64,000 nucleotides of DNA from CAITWD01 sp963727285 (GCA_963727285.1 CAVSFF010000009.1:1-64000), one strand, 5' to 3'. Numbered from the stretch's first letter, positions 42,265-50,211 are shown. Made by a program: numbers and translations. Notes: generated from the letters alone by a model not told the origin.

Positions 42265-42672
42265 ATGCATGCTGAGGCCGGCGCGGAGCGTGTACACGCC
42301 GCGGCCCGGCTGGCCGGAATCGCCGATGCCCTTGACGAGTCGGAGTGGTCGGCAGAGTTGCGCCGTTCGGGCGTCGTCCCGATCCCCGCGCCGCACCCAC
42401 CCACGTGGGGCGACGTCGCGATGACCGGCCTCGAGGTCGTCGAGAGCCTCGCGCGCACGGACGACTGGGATGCCGCACGGCACCAAGCCGCGTTTCTCGC
42501 CGACTTCTTCACCCGCATGCGCAAGCAGCTGCACGGGGTGGCCGGAGTCGCCTTCGAGGGGCTTGCCGCGGCCGCGCGCGCCCACGATCGCGACGACCTG
42601 GATGCGCATGCCGATCTGATCCGCGAGCTGTTCGGCGGCGACACCGCACCGGCCGGGGCCGGCCCGTCGTGA
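42265..42672 (+). CDS. Unrecognised small helical protein
   Basis: A 135-aa soluble, mainly helical protein that I do not recognise. It has a proline-rich segment (VVPIPAPHPPTWGDV) and helices such as HQAAFLADFFTRMRKQLHG. Codon use matches the surroundings. The stop overlaps the yqgE start (GTGA), which supports it as a real coupled gene. Confidence 0.65.
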   Translation: MHAEAGAERVHAAARLAGIADALDESEWSAELRRSGVVPIPAPHPPTWGDVAMTGLEVVESLARTDDWDAARHQAAFLADFFTRMRKQLHGVAGVAFEGLAAAARAHDRDDLDAHADLIRELFGGDTAPAGAGPS

Positions 42673-43232
42673 CCGGCGACGCCCCCCGCTTCCGGGCCGG
42701 ACGCCTGCTCGTGGCCGCCCCGACCCTTCTTGATCCGCAGTTCAACCGCGCGGTCATCGTCATGCTCGAGCACTCCGGCGACGGCGCGCTCGGGCTGGTC
42801 CTCAACCAGCCGACCGACATCCAGGCCGCGGACGCCCTTCCGGACCCGCTGTGCGACCTCGTTCCGGACGAACACCTGATTCACTGCGGTGGGCCCGTGC
42901 AGCCGTCGGCGGTCATCATCCTTGCCGAGTTCGACGACCCCGCGCGCGCAGCGGGGATCGTCGTCGGGCGTATCGGCATCGTCGACCCCGACGATGCGGT
43001 CGACGAACTCGCCCACCGAGTCGGCGACGTCCGGATCTTCGGAGGCTACGCGGGTTGGGCCGCGGGGCAACTCGAAGCGGAGATCTCCGACGGTGCCTGG
43101 ATCGACGTGCCCGCACTGCGGGAGGACATCTTCACCGACGCCCCGGAGGGGCTGTGGAGTGCCGCCCTGGAGCGCAAGGGCGGAATGTTCCGGCTGGTCG
43201 CGCGAATGCCGGAGGACCCGAGCCTCAACTAG
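42669..43232 (+). CDS. YqgE/AlgH-family protein
   Basis: A 187-aa protein of the YqgE (UPF0301) family: FRAGRLLVAAPTLLDPQFNR at the start, GLVLNQPTDIQAAD, HCGGPVQPSAVIIL and FGGYAGWAAGQLEAEI. The biochemical role is not established; in Pseudomonas the homologue affects alginate and virulence regulators. GTG at 42669 overlaps the preceding gene; the larger open frame upstream is not real. Convergent with rpoD. Confidence 0.9.
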   Translation: MTGDAPRFRAGRLLVAAPTLLDPQFNRAVIVMLEHSGDGALGLVLNQPTDIQAADALPDPLCDLVPDEHLIHCGGPVQPSAVIILAEFDDPARAAGIVVGRIGIVDPDDAVDELAHRVGDVRIFGGYAGWAAGQLEAEISDGAWIDVPALREDIFTDAPEGLWSAALERKGGMFRLVARMPEDPSLN

Positions 43233-43298
43233 GGATGCCGCGGGCCTTGCCGGCCGCGCGCCCGGATCCCTGCGGGACCGAGGCGCACGGCGACAGCG

Positions 43299-44381
43299 CT
43301 ACGACAGGCGCGCGGAGTCGGGCAGTGACGCCAGCTTCTGGAGCGACTGGCTCTCGACCTGTCGGATCCGCTCGCGGGTCACGTTGAACATCCGCCCGAG
43401 TTCGTCCAGCGTGCGGGGCTTCTCGCCACGCAGCCCGTAGCGGAGCTCGAGAACGCGACGCTCGCGGTAGCTCAACTGGTCCAACAGCTCGCGCAGCGCC
43501 TGCTCGCGCAGGGACACCTCGGCCGACAGCTCGGGAGCGACCGACGTCTCGTCCGCAAGGAACCGTCCGAGCTCGGACTCTTCCTCTTCGCCGACGGGCT
43601 TCTCGAGGGACACGGTCGGCTGCGCCGAGCGCAGGATCTCCTCGACCTCGTCCGGCGGCAGGCCGGCGGCGTCGCCGATCTCCTCGACAGTGGGCTCGCG
43701 ACCGAGCTGCCCGATCAGGACGCGCTCGGCACGGCTGATCTGGTTCAGCTTCTCGACGACGTGGACGGGGATGCGGATCGTCCGCCCCTTGTCCGCGAGC
43801 GCACGGGTCACGGCCTGGCGAATCCACCATGTGGCGTAGGTCGAGAACTTGAACCCGCGCCGCCAGTCGAACTTCTCGACGGCGCGCACGAGGCCGAGGG
43901 TGCCTTCCTGGATCAGGTCGAGGAAGGGGAGACCGCGACCGCGGTAGCCCTTGGCGATCGAGACGACCAGACGCAGGTTGGCCTCGACCATCTGGCGCTT
44001 GGCCTCCTGGTCGCCCGCCTCGATGCGCTTGGCGAGGCGCACCTCGTCGGCGGCCGTCAGCAGCGGCACACGGCCGATGTCCTTGAGAAACAGCTGCAGG
44101 GCGTCGGTGGTCTGCTCGACGGCGGCGGTGGGACGACGCGGTCGCTCCGACTCGTCGACGATCTCGGCCGCCCGGGCCAGCGCCTCGGACTGCTCGAGGA
44201 GCTCGATGCCGGCTTCTTCGAGCTGTTGGTAGACGAGCTCCGCGGCATCCGCGTCAAGCCCGAGTCCGTCAAGGACCTCCGCCACTTCTTCGAGGCCGAG
44301 GAATCCAAGCTCCTGCCCCCGCACGATCAGAGCCCGAAGCTCTCCATCGTTCTTCAGAACGCCCAACTGCTGCGTAGACAT
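43299..44381 (-). CDS. rpoD: Principal RNA polymerase sigma factor (sigma-70/HrdB type)
   Basis: The 360-aa protein carries sigma regions 1.2 (TDALQLFLKDIGRVPLLT), 2 (LRLVVSIAKGYRGRGLPFL; FKFSTYATWWIRQAVTRAL), 3 (REPTVEEIGDAAGL) and 4 (LDELGRMFNVTRERIRQVE). The N-terminal part is a short helical region 1.1-like segment. This is the housekeeping sigma factor. ATG at 44381 follows GGGAGGCGG. Its own promoter lies about 200 bp upstream, leaving a long leader. Confidence 0.95.
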   Translation of the reverse strand: MSTQQLGVLKNDGELRALIVRGQELGFLGLEEVAEVLDGLGLDADAAELVYQQLEEAGIELLEQSEALARAAEIVDESERPRRPTAAVEQTTDALQLFLKDIGRVPLLTAADEVRLAKRIEAGDQEAKRQMVEANLRLVVSIAKGYRGRGLPFLDLIQEGTLGLVRAVEKFDWRRGFKFSTYATWWIRQAVTRALADKGRTIRIPVHVVEKLNQISRAERVLIGQLGREPTVEEIGDAAGLPPDEVEEILRSAQPTVSLEKPVGEEEESELGRFLADETSVAPELSAEVSLREQALRELLDQLSYRERRVLELRYGLRGEKPRTLDELGRMFNVTRERIRQVESQSLQKLASLPDSARLS

Positions 44382-44582
44382 CCGCCTCCCGTTTCCGTTC
44401 TCACGACCGTCATGCGCCCCTGGGGACGCGCCCTGAAACTTCCATGCCAACAGGCTGACATGACCACGTCTCGTGCCTCTGACCGGGATCGAATGTCGGG
44501 GGTAACTCGATCCGTCCCGATGCCCGCGCTGAGCTCCCGCGGCGCCGAACAGCCTTCCGCCACTGCGCATGACAGCAGGACC

Positions 44583-44611
44583 ACTATCCGCGTTTTCCCG
44601 CCAGCCGTCAA
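44583..44611 (-). promoter_or_regulatory. Promoter of rpoD
   Basis: Minus strand: -35 TTGACG (44606-44611), 17-bp spacer, -10 GATAGT (44583-44588). This is the best two-box sigma-70 promoter I found in the window. It implies a 5' leader of about 195 nt. Confidence 0.6.
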
Positions 44612-44643
44612 GCGGCCTCCGGCCGCACCCGGGACAATCGCCC

Positions 44644-45699
44644 TTAGCGCGCCCCGCAGACCGGCCACTGGCCGGGACCGGAACGCGCGTAGAGAATCGC
44701 GGCCCGCTTGTACTGCTCAGCCACCGACGCCTGGGCCGGATCGCCGCTGCCGCCGACCCCCGCCCAGGTGGCCATGCTGAACTGGAACATCCCGCGGTAC
44801 ATGCCGCCGGGCGAAATCGCATGTGGGTTGCCGCCGGACTCGCACATGGCGATCCGCGTCAAGATTGCGTAGAGGCTCCCCCCGGCCACGCCCGATCCGC
44901 CGCCCGTGCTGTGGCCGGACGATCCGCTCGAGGACCCGCCGGATGCACCGCCGACGGCCTGCGTCGGGGTCGAGTGCGGCGCCGCGGCCGCGGCCGCCCG
45001 TGCCCGTTCCGCGCGGAGCGCGGCCAGCTGGGCCGCAGACGCCTGCACGTGGGACAGGTCGGCGGTCGCCGACGCCAACAGGGTGCTGCGCTGCCCCGCG
45101 AGGGTACGCAGCTGGGCGAGCTGGCCGGCAACCTTGGCCCGGTTGGCCTCGGCCGCGGCCGCATCTGTGCGCAGCGAGGTCGACAGGCGCTGAAGCCGGG
45201 CATGGTCCGCCTGGAAGCGCCGCAACAGTGCCGAGTCCTGGTCGGCGATGTGCCGCAGCAGGTCGTAGCTGTCGAGGGCGGACGAGATGCTGCCGGTGGA
45301 CACCAGCACCTGGACGAGCGAGGGCGGCGGGTCGGTGTAGAGGCTGACGATCCGCAGGGCCAGCGCCCGCTCGGAGACCTTGATCGCCGTCTTGGTTCGG
45401 ATCAGGTCGCGCCGATTGGCCACCAGGGCCTGCTGCAGAGCCGCGACGCGGGCATTGGCGCTCGCGTAGTCACTCGCGCTCTGCGCCGCCGTGGACTGCA
45501 CGCCCACCAGTTGCTGCTCCACCTCGCGCACCCGCAGACGGGCCGCGGCGACACCGGTGTCCGCACCGCCGCCGGACGAGTGCGCGCCGAATGCGGGCAT
45601 GCCGACCGTCGCGGCTGTCGCCACGCTAATTACGGTGAGTGCGGACGCCAGGACTACGCGCTTCCCGGCTCGCGCATATGGAACGTGATGACGTGCCAT
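44644..45699 (-). CDS. Secreted coiled-coil protein with RPF-like transglycosylase domain
   Basis: A 351-aa exported protein. An N-terminal signal peptide with hydrophobic core VVLASALTVISVATAATVG is followed by a long Ala/Gln/Arg coiled coil (residues about 48-235) like those of NlpC/P60 and EnvC-type hydrolases. A Gly/Ser linker follows. The C-terminal domain of about 75 residues (IAMCESGGNPHAISPGG with the catalytic glutamate; MYRGMFQFSMATWAGVGG) has the lysozyme-like fold of resuscitation-promoting factors. It probably cleaves peptidoglycan glycan strands at division sites or on exit from dormancy. Confidence 0.88.
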   Translation of the reverse strand: MARHHVPYARAGKRVVLASALTVISVATAATVGMPAFGAHSSGGGADTGVAAARLRVREVEQQLVGVQSTAAQSASDYASANARVAALQQALVANRRDLIRTKTAIKVSERALALRIVSLYTDPPPSLVQVLVSTGSISSALDSYDLLRHIADQDSALLRRFQADHARLQRLSTSLRTDAAAAEANRAKVAGQLAQLRTLAGQRSTLLASATADLSHVQASAAQLAALRAERARAAAAAAPHSTPTQAVGGASGGSSSGSSGHSTGGGSGVAGGSLYAILTRIAMCESGGNPHAISPGGMYRGMFQFSMATWAGVGGSGDPAQASVAEQYKRAAILYARSGPGQWPVCGAR

Positions 45700-45738
45700 A
45701 GCGATGTGCGCACCCCCGGACGGGGATGCAGCCCGATG

Positions 45739-45744
45739 ACGCTA
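45739..45744 (-). promoter_or_regulatory. Possible -10 box for the RPF-like gene
   Basis: Minus-strand TAGCGT about 40 nt upstream of the ATG at 45699. A 7-bp hairpin (CATCCCC/GGGGGTG) follows it in the short leader. No c-di-AMP riboswitch fits in this space. Confidence 0.4.
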
Positions 45745-45832
45745 CCACGGCCCCGCCGGACGATCGGAGGCGCGACCGCCCGTTTCCGCAACCGAGGGGT
45801 GATGAGTGCCGGCGGGTCCGGCTGGCGCGCGC

Positions 45833-45876
45833 CACGATCGATTTCCCTGGAAATCACGATCTTTTGAAGAATCGTG
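45833..45876. repeat. Nested inverted repeats upstream of the RPF-like gene
   Basis: GATTTCC-CT-GGAAATC (45840-45855) is a perfect palindrome. CACGAT (45855-45860) pairs with ATCGTG (45871-45876), and CACGATC is also repeated directly at 45833 and 45855. The tract is AT-richer than its surroundings and about 90 bp upstream of the putative -10. It looks like operator DNA. The rest of the 316-bp gap holds only the terminator at 45928-45955 and a GACATATGTC palindrome near 45897. Confidence 0.5.
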
Positions 45877-45927
45877 TCGCCGACCGACGACGTAGTGACA
45901 TATGTCCGCGAAGAATGGACAAACTTC

Positions 45928-45955
45928 ACCCGGGGAGGGGGAGGGGTCCCCGGGT
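45928..45955 (-). terminator. Terminator of the enolase-superfamily gene
   Basis: ACCCGGGGA (45928-45936) pairs perfectly with TCCCCGGGT (45947-45955), 9 bp with a purine-rich 10-nt loop. It lies 60 bp past the stop of the minus-strand gene at 46016. Read in that direction it is followed by GAAGTTT, a weak T run. Confidence 0.55.
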
Positions 45956-46015
45956 CAGAAACGTCCATTTTGCGGGAATTGCAGGCCAGACGGGTGTCGC
46001 CCGTGGCACCCCGGG

Positions 46016-47098
46016 CTACTCCGGCCGGGTCGGATCCCGCCACGCGAAGCCGGTCGGTTCCGCCGCGACCGGCAGCGGGGTGCCGGGCAGACCCGATTGC
46101 AGGCGCACGCCGTGGAACCCCCGCGGACCGACGTCGTTCGGACCGTCGGGATGGAACAGGCTGGCGAGGTACTGGAGCTGCCCGCGACCCGGACCGAGCT
46201 CGAAGAATCCTCCGCCGTACATCGTGATTGCGTGCTCGGCGCAGTAGTCGTACATCGCGCAGAGCGCGCGCAGGCTGCCGAATCGTGCCGGCTTGATGTT
46301 GAGCACGCGTGGGGGGCGTGCCAGCGCCGTGACATCGTCGACCGAGTGGATCGGGGCATCCCAGCTGACGCGGTCCCAGCGGTCCGCCAAGACCGGTGCG
46401 AGCGTCGGATCGAGCCCGGGATCTTCGATGACGGCCTCCGGCCAGGCATCGATGCAGCGGGCATACAGCCCCGGATCCGGGACGGTGTCCACGCTGGTGC
46501 CGTGGTAATGCGCCTTGAAGTCCAGGACATCGACGCGGTCCGGGGCGATGGCACGCAGCTCGGCGACCAAGCCGGCATCCCAGTCGGCGACGGGGTCCAG
46601 CTTGAAGTGGAGACCGGGGTACATCGCCAGCCGCTCCCGGATCGGCGCGACACTCGACGGCTCGTCGGGGCCCGCGAGGCGGATCGACAGTACCCACCGC
46701 ACCGGCGACGGCCGGCGTCCCAGCACCGCCCCGAGCGACCGTCCGGCCTGCCGGAGCGCGAGATCGAGGGCGGCGGCCTCGAATGCCCAGCGCCGGAACC
46801 CGGATGCGATCGGGCCGGGCCCGTCCGGGAAGACGCCGATTGCCGCAAGGTGACGAGAGAATCCATCCAGGGTCCAGGATCCCGCCAGATCAAGCACGGG
46901 GCCGGCCTCCTGGAAGCGACGATGGTCGTCATTGTCGGTCCAGACGTCCTCACCGACGCCCACGTGTCCGGCCCCCTCGAGGTGAACGACCGTCGTCAGG
47001 CGTTCCCAACCGCTGGTGGTGTTCAGCGCACACCCGGCGAGCCGGTACCCCGAGACCTGCAGCGGCAGATCCGCCAACAGGCGATAGGTCGGCGACAT
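46016..47098 (-). CDS. Enolase-superfamily protein of unknown specificity
   Basis: A 360-aa protein with the enolase-superfamily two-domain layout. Candidate metal ligands are Asp in RVDVLDFKAHYHG, Glu in AVIEDPGLDP and Asp in VSWDAPIHS. A lysine lies in NIKPARFGS, the usual catalytic position on the last strands. The first catalytic K-x-K pair is changed: HFKLDPVADW keeps one lysine and has Asp in the second place. This does not match well with MenC, muconate cycloisomerase or dipeptide epimerases, so no reaction is assigned. ATG 47098 is the likelier start; a GTG at 47128 is possible. Confidence 0.75.
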   Translation of the reverse strand: MSPTYRLLADLPLQVSGYRLAGCALNTTSGWERLTTVVHLEGAGHVGVGEDVWTDNDDHRRFQEAGPVLDLAGSWTLDGFSRHLAAIGVFPDGPGPIASGFRRWAFEAAALDLALRQAGRSLGAVLGRRPSPVRWVLSIRLAGPDEPSSVAPIRERLAMYPGLHFKLDPVADWDAGLVAELRAIAPDRVDVLDFKAHYHGTSVDTVPDPGLYARCIDAWPEAVIEDPGLDPTLAPVLADRWDRVSWDAPIHSVDDVTALARPPRVLNIKPARFGSLRALCAMYDYCAEHAITMYGGGFFELGPGRGQLQYLASLFHPDGPNDVGPRGFHGVRLQSGLPGTPLPVAAEPTGFAWRDPTRPE

Positions 47099-47133
47099 CC
47101 CGCGCGGACGGCCCAAGGCGCGGGACACGGCGG

Positions 47134-47571
47134 TCAGTGAGACGGCCGGGCGAGCTCCCGGCCGAGCCCCGCCACGGCGGCATCACCCGCGCGGCGCAGG
47201 GCACGGGCGGCAAACGGCGCACCAAGCTTCATCAGACCCTTGAGATCGAGCCGGGCCGTATAGGTGATGCGCGCGCCGGCTTCGGCCGGTGCCACCACGA
47301 TCTCATCATGTGAGACAAATCGGCGGCCGTCGGCGACCAACACGACGCGGTGCGGCGGGTCGTACTCGACGATCTCGTAGCGCAAGACCTCGGTGCCACC
47401 GCCGAGCTGGAGCGTCAGATCGAACTTCGCGCCAAGAGCCGGCGGGCCGGCCACCGGCGATGCCGCGGTCACCCCGGGGTCCCAATGGACGGTGTTGTCG
47501 AACTGAGCGAGATACGCGAAGGCGGTCTCGGGTGACGCGACGGTCGTCAATTCGGCGGTGTAGGTCGGCAC
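47134..47571 (-). CDS. SRPBCC-fold (polyketide cyclase/START-like) protein
   Basis: A 145-aa single-domain protein. The helix-grip features are TVASPETAFAYLAQFDNTVHW written across the first helices, GAKFDLTLQLGGGTEVLRYE in the middle and a long C-terminal helix FAARALRRAGDAAVAGL. Such proteins bind hydrophobic ligands; the ligand is unknown. GTG at 47571 follows GGGAGATT. The open frame extends another 1.1 kb upstream, but that part is the antisense of the CAP-like gene. Confidence 0.8.
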   Translation of the reverse strand: MPTYTAELTTVASPETAFAYLAQFDNTVHWDPGVTAASPVAGPPALGAKFDLTLQLGGGTEVLRYEIVEYDPPHRVVLVADGRRFVSHDEIVVAPAEAGARITYTARLDLKGLMKLGAPFAARALRRAGDAAVAGLGRELARPSH

Positions 47572-47838
47572 ACAATCTCCCGGTCGGTGTGTCCAACACA
47601 TGGTTGCAGACCCGTCGGCAGCACCGCGGGCGACCGGACCGGCGTGTGGTGCCGGGCATCCCCACGGCACACCCCCGCCACCCACGCACGAGAAGTACTG
47701 TTCTGTGAGATACCCATGTCCCCGGGCACTCCGGCACGGCGACCGACCCGTCCCCACCACATCGGCCCCACGCAGCCGATCCGGGGGCGGCCTCCGGCAC
47801 CGACTCCCAGGTGTCGCCGTGCCCGTGCAACGGACATC

Positions 47839-47844
47839 TATGAT
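47839..47844 (+). promoter_or_regulatory. -10 box for the CAP-like gene (leaderless type)
   Basis: TATGAT ends 6 nt before the ATG at 47851; no ribosome binding site is present, so the mRNA is probably leaderless. Confidence 0.6.
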
Positions 47845-47850
47845 CGACGG

Positions 47851-48609
47851 ATGATCACGATGCTCGCTCGCGGAGTCCGGCGCCGGACGATTCCCATCGC
47901 CGCCGTTTGCGCCGTCGGCGTCGCGGCGGGTACCGCACTGGCCTTCGGGCCCGGCGCTCCCAACCCGCGCGCCAACATGCACGCCGCCCGGATGCCGTCG
48001 GTGTGCCGGACCCACCCCACCGGAGCGGTGTGTGTGAATGCGGCGGTCTGGTACCTCGATCGGGACCGCGCCGCGATGGGCAAGCCCCCATACGCCCTGC
48101 CGGCCAGATTCGTGGCCCTCGGGCCGGCCCGCCAGGCGTTCATTCTGGCCAACCTGGACCGCATCGCCTATCACCTCCCGCCGATTGCGGGCATGACCGC
48201 CGCGCTCGATGCGAATGCGCTGGCGGGAGCCCGGGCCAACACGGACCCGACCCCGACCGGGAGCTTCTGGCAGGGGTTCACCGCCAACTTCGCCTCCGGC
48301 TACCCGAACATGGCCGCCGCCTACCAGGCGTGGATGTTCGATGACGGTCTCGGGTCGGGGAACATCGACTGCTCGACCCGGCACCGATCGGGATGCTGGG
48401 GGCACCGGCAGGACGTGCTCTGGAACTTCGCCTCGCCGGGGTCGCCGACCCCGGGGCTCGCGATGGGCGCGGCGATGACCGGTCGGCGCCAGGCGCTCCT
48501 GATCACCGCGCGGTACGGGGGCCGGCTCCCCCACCTCGTCTACACCTGGGCGCAAGCCCGCGCGGCCGGCGCGGGCCGGCACACCTACCGAGTCGCCGCT
48601 CCTCGCTGA
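47851..48609 (+). CDS. Secreted CAP-superfamily-like protein
   Basis: A 252-aa exported protein. The signal peptide is RRRTIPIAAVCAVGVAAGTA, followed by a mature part with four cysteines. The central region resembles the CAP/SCP fold: a first helix with NAAVWYLDRDRAAMGKPP, then ALDANALAGARANTDP, and CWGHRQDVLWNF, which recalls the G-H-x-x-N-I/V-L strand of that family. The usual second histidine is not obvious, so assignment is tentative. Extracellular function unknown. Confidence 0.7.
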   Translation: MITMLARGVRRRTIPIAAVCAVGVAAGTALAFGPGAPNPRANMHAARMPSVCRTHPTGAVCVNAAVWYLDRDRAAMGKPPYALPARFVALGPARQAFILANLDRIAYHLPPIAGMTAALDANALAGARANTDPTPTGSFWQGFTANFASGYPNMAAAYQAWMFDDGLGSGNIDCSTRHRSGCWGHRQDVLWNFASPGSPTPGLAMGAAMTGRRQALLITARYGGRLPHLVYTWAQARAAGAGRHTYRVAAPR

Positions 48610-48719
48610 GTCGGCCTGCGCACCGGGCCGCCGCGTGAGTTCCGGCGCTCGGACCTGTGGCCGCCCCGGGACTTTGCAACTTTGGCCACAAGGCCAACGA
48701 CCGGGCGGCGTGCCCCTCA

Positions 48720-48725
48720 TACGCT
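48720..48725 (+). promoter_or_regulatory. -10 box for a 32-codon gene (leaderless type)
   Basis: TACGCT ends 7 nt before ATG 48733. The spacing is identical to that at miaB, rpiA and the MFS gene. Confidence 0.5.
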
Positions 48726-48732
48726 GCCGGTC

Positions 48733-48831
48733 ATGTTCACCATTCCCAAAGGCGCATTCACCCCGAGCATCGTGCGGCTTCGTCGGACGATGGGTGAAAT
48801 GCGCGCAATCAAAGCCTCATTCGGCCTATAA
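48733..48831 (+). CDS. Candidate small cationic protein, 32 aa
   Basis: An open frame of 32 codons in the 414-bp gap between the CAP-like gene and the 49024 gene. It starts MFTIPKGAFTPSIVRL and ends MRAIKASFGL before TAA. It has six Lys/Arg and one Glu, with a hydrophobic first half. Three things support it: a -10 box 7 nt upstream of the ATG, a perfect 11-bp hairpin six bases after the stop codon, and no other explanation for the gap. I recognise no family. It could instead be a non-coding RNA about 145 nt long. The remaining parts of the gap (48610-48719 and 48871-49023) show nothing clear. Confidence 0.5.
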   Translation: MFTIPKGAFTPSIVRLRRTMGEMRAIKASFGL

Positions 48832-48836
48832 CCCCG

Positions 48837-48870
48837 TCACCCGCACGCCGCGCAAGCGACGTGCGGGTGA
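48837..48870 (+). terminator. Hairpin after the 32-codon gene
   Basis: TCACCCGCACG (48837-48847) pairs perfectly with CGTGCGGGTGA (48860-48870), 11 bp with a 12-nt loop. Only two T residues follow, so it may act as a 3' stabiliser or an operator rather than a strict intrinsic terminator. Confidence 0.55.
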
Positions 48871-49023
48871 TTGGACCGCGCGCCCGACGGACCGCCGTGA
48901 CCCGGTGGCGCGTCCGGTTGCGCGCCGATCGCCGGCTGCTCACAGCGTGGGCACAGCGCATCACCGCCGTCTCTTAACGCTGCTCATATCTGGCATTCAG
49001 GGACGCGCGCAACACTGGTTCCC

Positions 49024-49365
49024 ATGAGAACCCCATCGAGTCCCCACCAGCCCGAGCCGTCCAGCAATATTGCGGGCGTGGCAAAGCGCGAGCGCGGCCA
49101 GCGCCGCCTGCGGAAGGCGACCATCCTCACGGTCGCAGGTGCCGCCCTCGTGGCCGTCGTGGGTACGAGTCTCGCCTCGCAGCCGACGACGCACCACACC
49201 TCCAGCGCCGCCAGCGGTGGCGTGGCCTCGAGTGCGGCCGCGATCGCCGCCGCCCAGCAGGCCGCCGCCAACCAGGCCTCGGCGTCGAGCGGGAACCCGA
49301 GCGCGTCGGCGGCCACCCCGTCACAGTCCCAGAGCGTGCCGGTGGCCTCCTCCGGCGGTTCCTAG
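49024..49365 (+). CDS. Small single-span protein with Ser/Ala-rich outer tail
   Basis: A 113-aa protein. The basic cytoplasmic head is KRERGQRRLRK, the one membrane segment is ATILTVAGAALVAVVGTSLA (residues about 33-52), and the rest is a low-complexity Ser/Ala/Gln/Thr tail. No conserved domain recognised. Its stop shares the palindrome CTAG (49362-49365) with the convergent gene. Confidence 0.6.
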   Translation: MRTPSSPHQPEPSSNIAGVAKRERGQRRLRKATILTVAGAALVAVVGTSLASQPTTHHTSSAASGGVASSAAAIAAAQQAAANQASASSGNPSASAATPSQSQSVPVASSGGS

Positions 49366-49787
49366 GCCCCGGACTCTCCGAAGGCCGCACGCGTCGACGG
49401 CCGGCTCAGCCACCACAGTCCGACCAGCGGCAGGATCAGCGGGACGAAGCCGTACCCGATGCCGAACTTCGACCACACGCTGGCGTCGTGGAACAGCCCG
49501 GAGTCGGCCACGCTCAACAGGCCGACCACGATCACGCCGACGAACTCGATGCACAACGCGACGACCGCGGTCTTCCACGAGTTCGACGACGGGAACGTGA
49601 AGCAGATCGCCGCCAACAGGTAGATCACCGCGGCGACGGCGCTCAGGGTGTAGGCCACCGGCGCGTGGGAATACTTCGTCGCGATCTGAAAGACGGCCCG
49701 GGCACCGGCCGACAGCGCAAAGAGCGTGTAGACGGCGGCCAGGAGGCGGCCGATGCCCTGGCCTTGGCGGGGAGCTGATGCGGTCAT
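49362..49787 (-). CDS. Integral membrane protein, unknown function
   Basis: A 141-aa protein with four predicted spans: LLAAVYTLFALSAGARAVF, AYTLSAVAAVIYLLAAI, TAVVALCIEFVGVIVVGLL and GYGFVPLILPLVGLWWL. Similar proteins are widespread in Actinobacteria without assigned function. ATG 49787 is used (MTASAPRQG). It lies 10 bp after the next gene on the minus strand, which it probably follows in one transcript. Confidence 0.75.
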   Translation of the reverse strand: MTASAPRQGQGIGRLLAAVYTLFALSAGARAVFQIATKYSHAPVAYTLSAVAAVIYLLAAICFTFPSSNSWKTAVVALCIEFVGVIVVGLLSVADSGLFHDASVWSKFGIGYGFVPLILPLVGLWWLSRPSTRAAFGESGA

Positions 49788-49797
49788 GGTCTGTGGT

Positions 49798-50151
49798 CTA
49801 CCAGAGCGCCAGCAGGCGCAGGACGGCGACCGCGACGGCAAACGTCACCGCGGCCATGACCGCCGCATCCCAGTGGTTGGCCTGGGGAGAGCGCGCACGG
49901 ACAATCCCATAGGGCACGAGGACGACCGTTGCCACCAGGTATCCGAGGTACTCCCCCATCGACGGCGGACGATGGCCGCCCGCGATGACGATCAGCGCCA
50001 CGACCGCCTGGATGAGCAGCTCGATCTCACCGACGACGGCGGCGGCGATGTAGGTCCGGTCCGGCGTGCGGCGTGTCACGGCGAGTACGAGTCCCCAGAC
50101 GCTCAGTGCCATCAGGAATACGACGATCGCCAGGGAGACAATTGCGTTCAT
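49798..50151 (-). CDS. Small integral membrane protein, unknown function
   Basis: A 117-aa protein with four predicted spans, starting MNAIVSLAIVVFLMALSVW and ending VMAAVTFAVAVAVLRLLALW. A charged pair, E-I-E, sits in the second span. First gene of a two-gene unit with the 49362 membrane protein; the pair could form one complex, but nothing shows its function. Confidence 0.7.
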   Translation of the reverse strand: MNAIVSLAIVVFLMALSVWGLVLAVTRRTPDRTYIAAAVVGEIELLIQAVVALIVIAGGHRPPSMGEYLGYLVATVVLVPYGIVRARSPQANHWDAAVMAAVTFAVAVAVLRLLALW

Positions 50152-50211
50152 TGCGCCCGGACCATACCCGCCCGGGCACCGCGCGGGCGGGCCCGCGCGG
50201 TGCCCGCGGCC

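Noticed and set aside
45700..46015. A c-di-AMP (ydaO-type) riboswitch ahead of the RPF-like gene
   Set aside because: This class often precedes rpf genes in Actinobacteria, but its conserved sequence blocks are absent and the leader after the -10 box is only about 40 nt.
47572..48720. N-terminal extension of the SRPBCC protein by 383 residues
   Set aside because: It is antisense to the CAP-like gene, and a GTG with a good Shine-Dalgarno exists at 47571.
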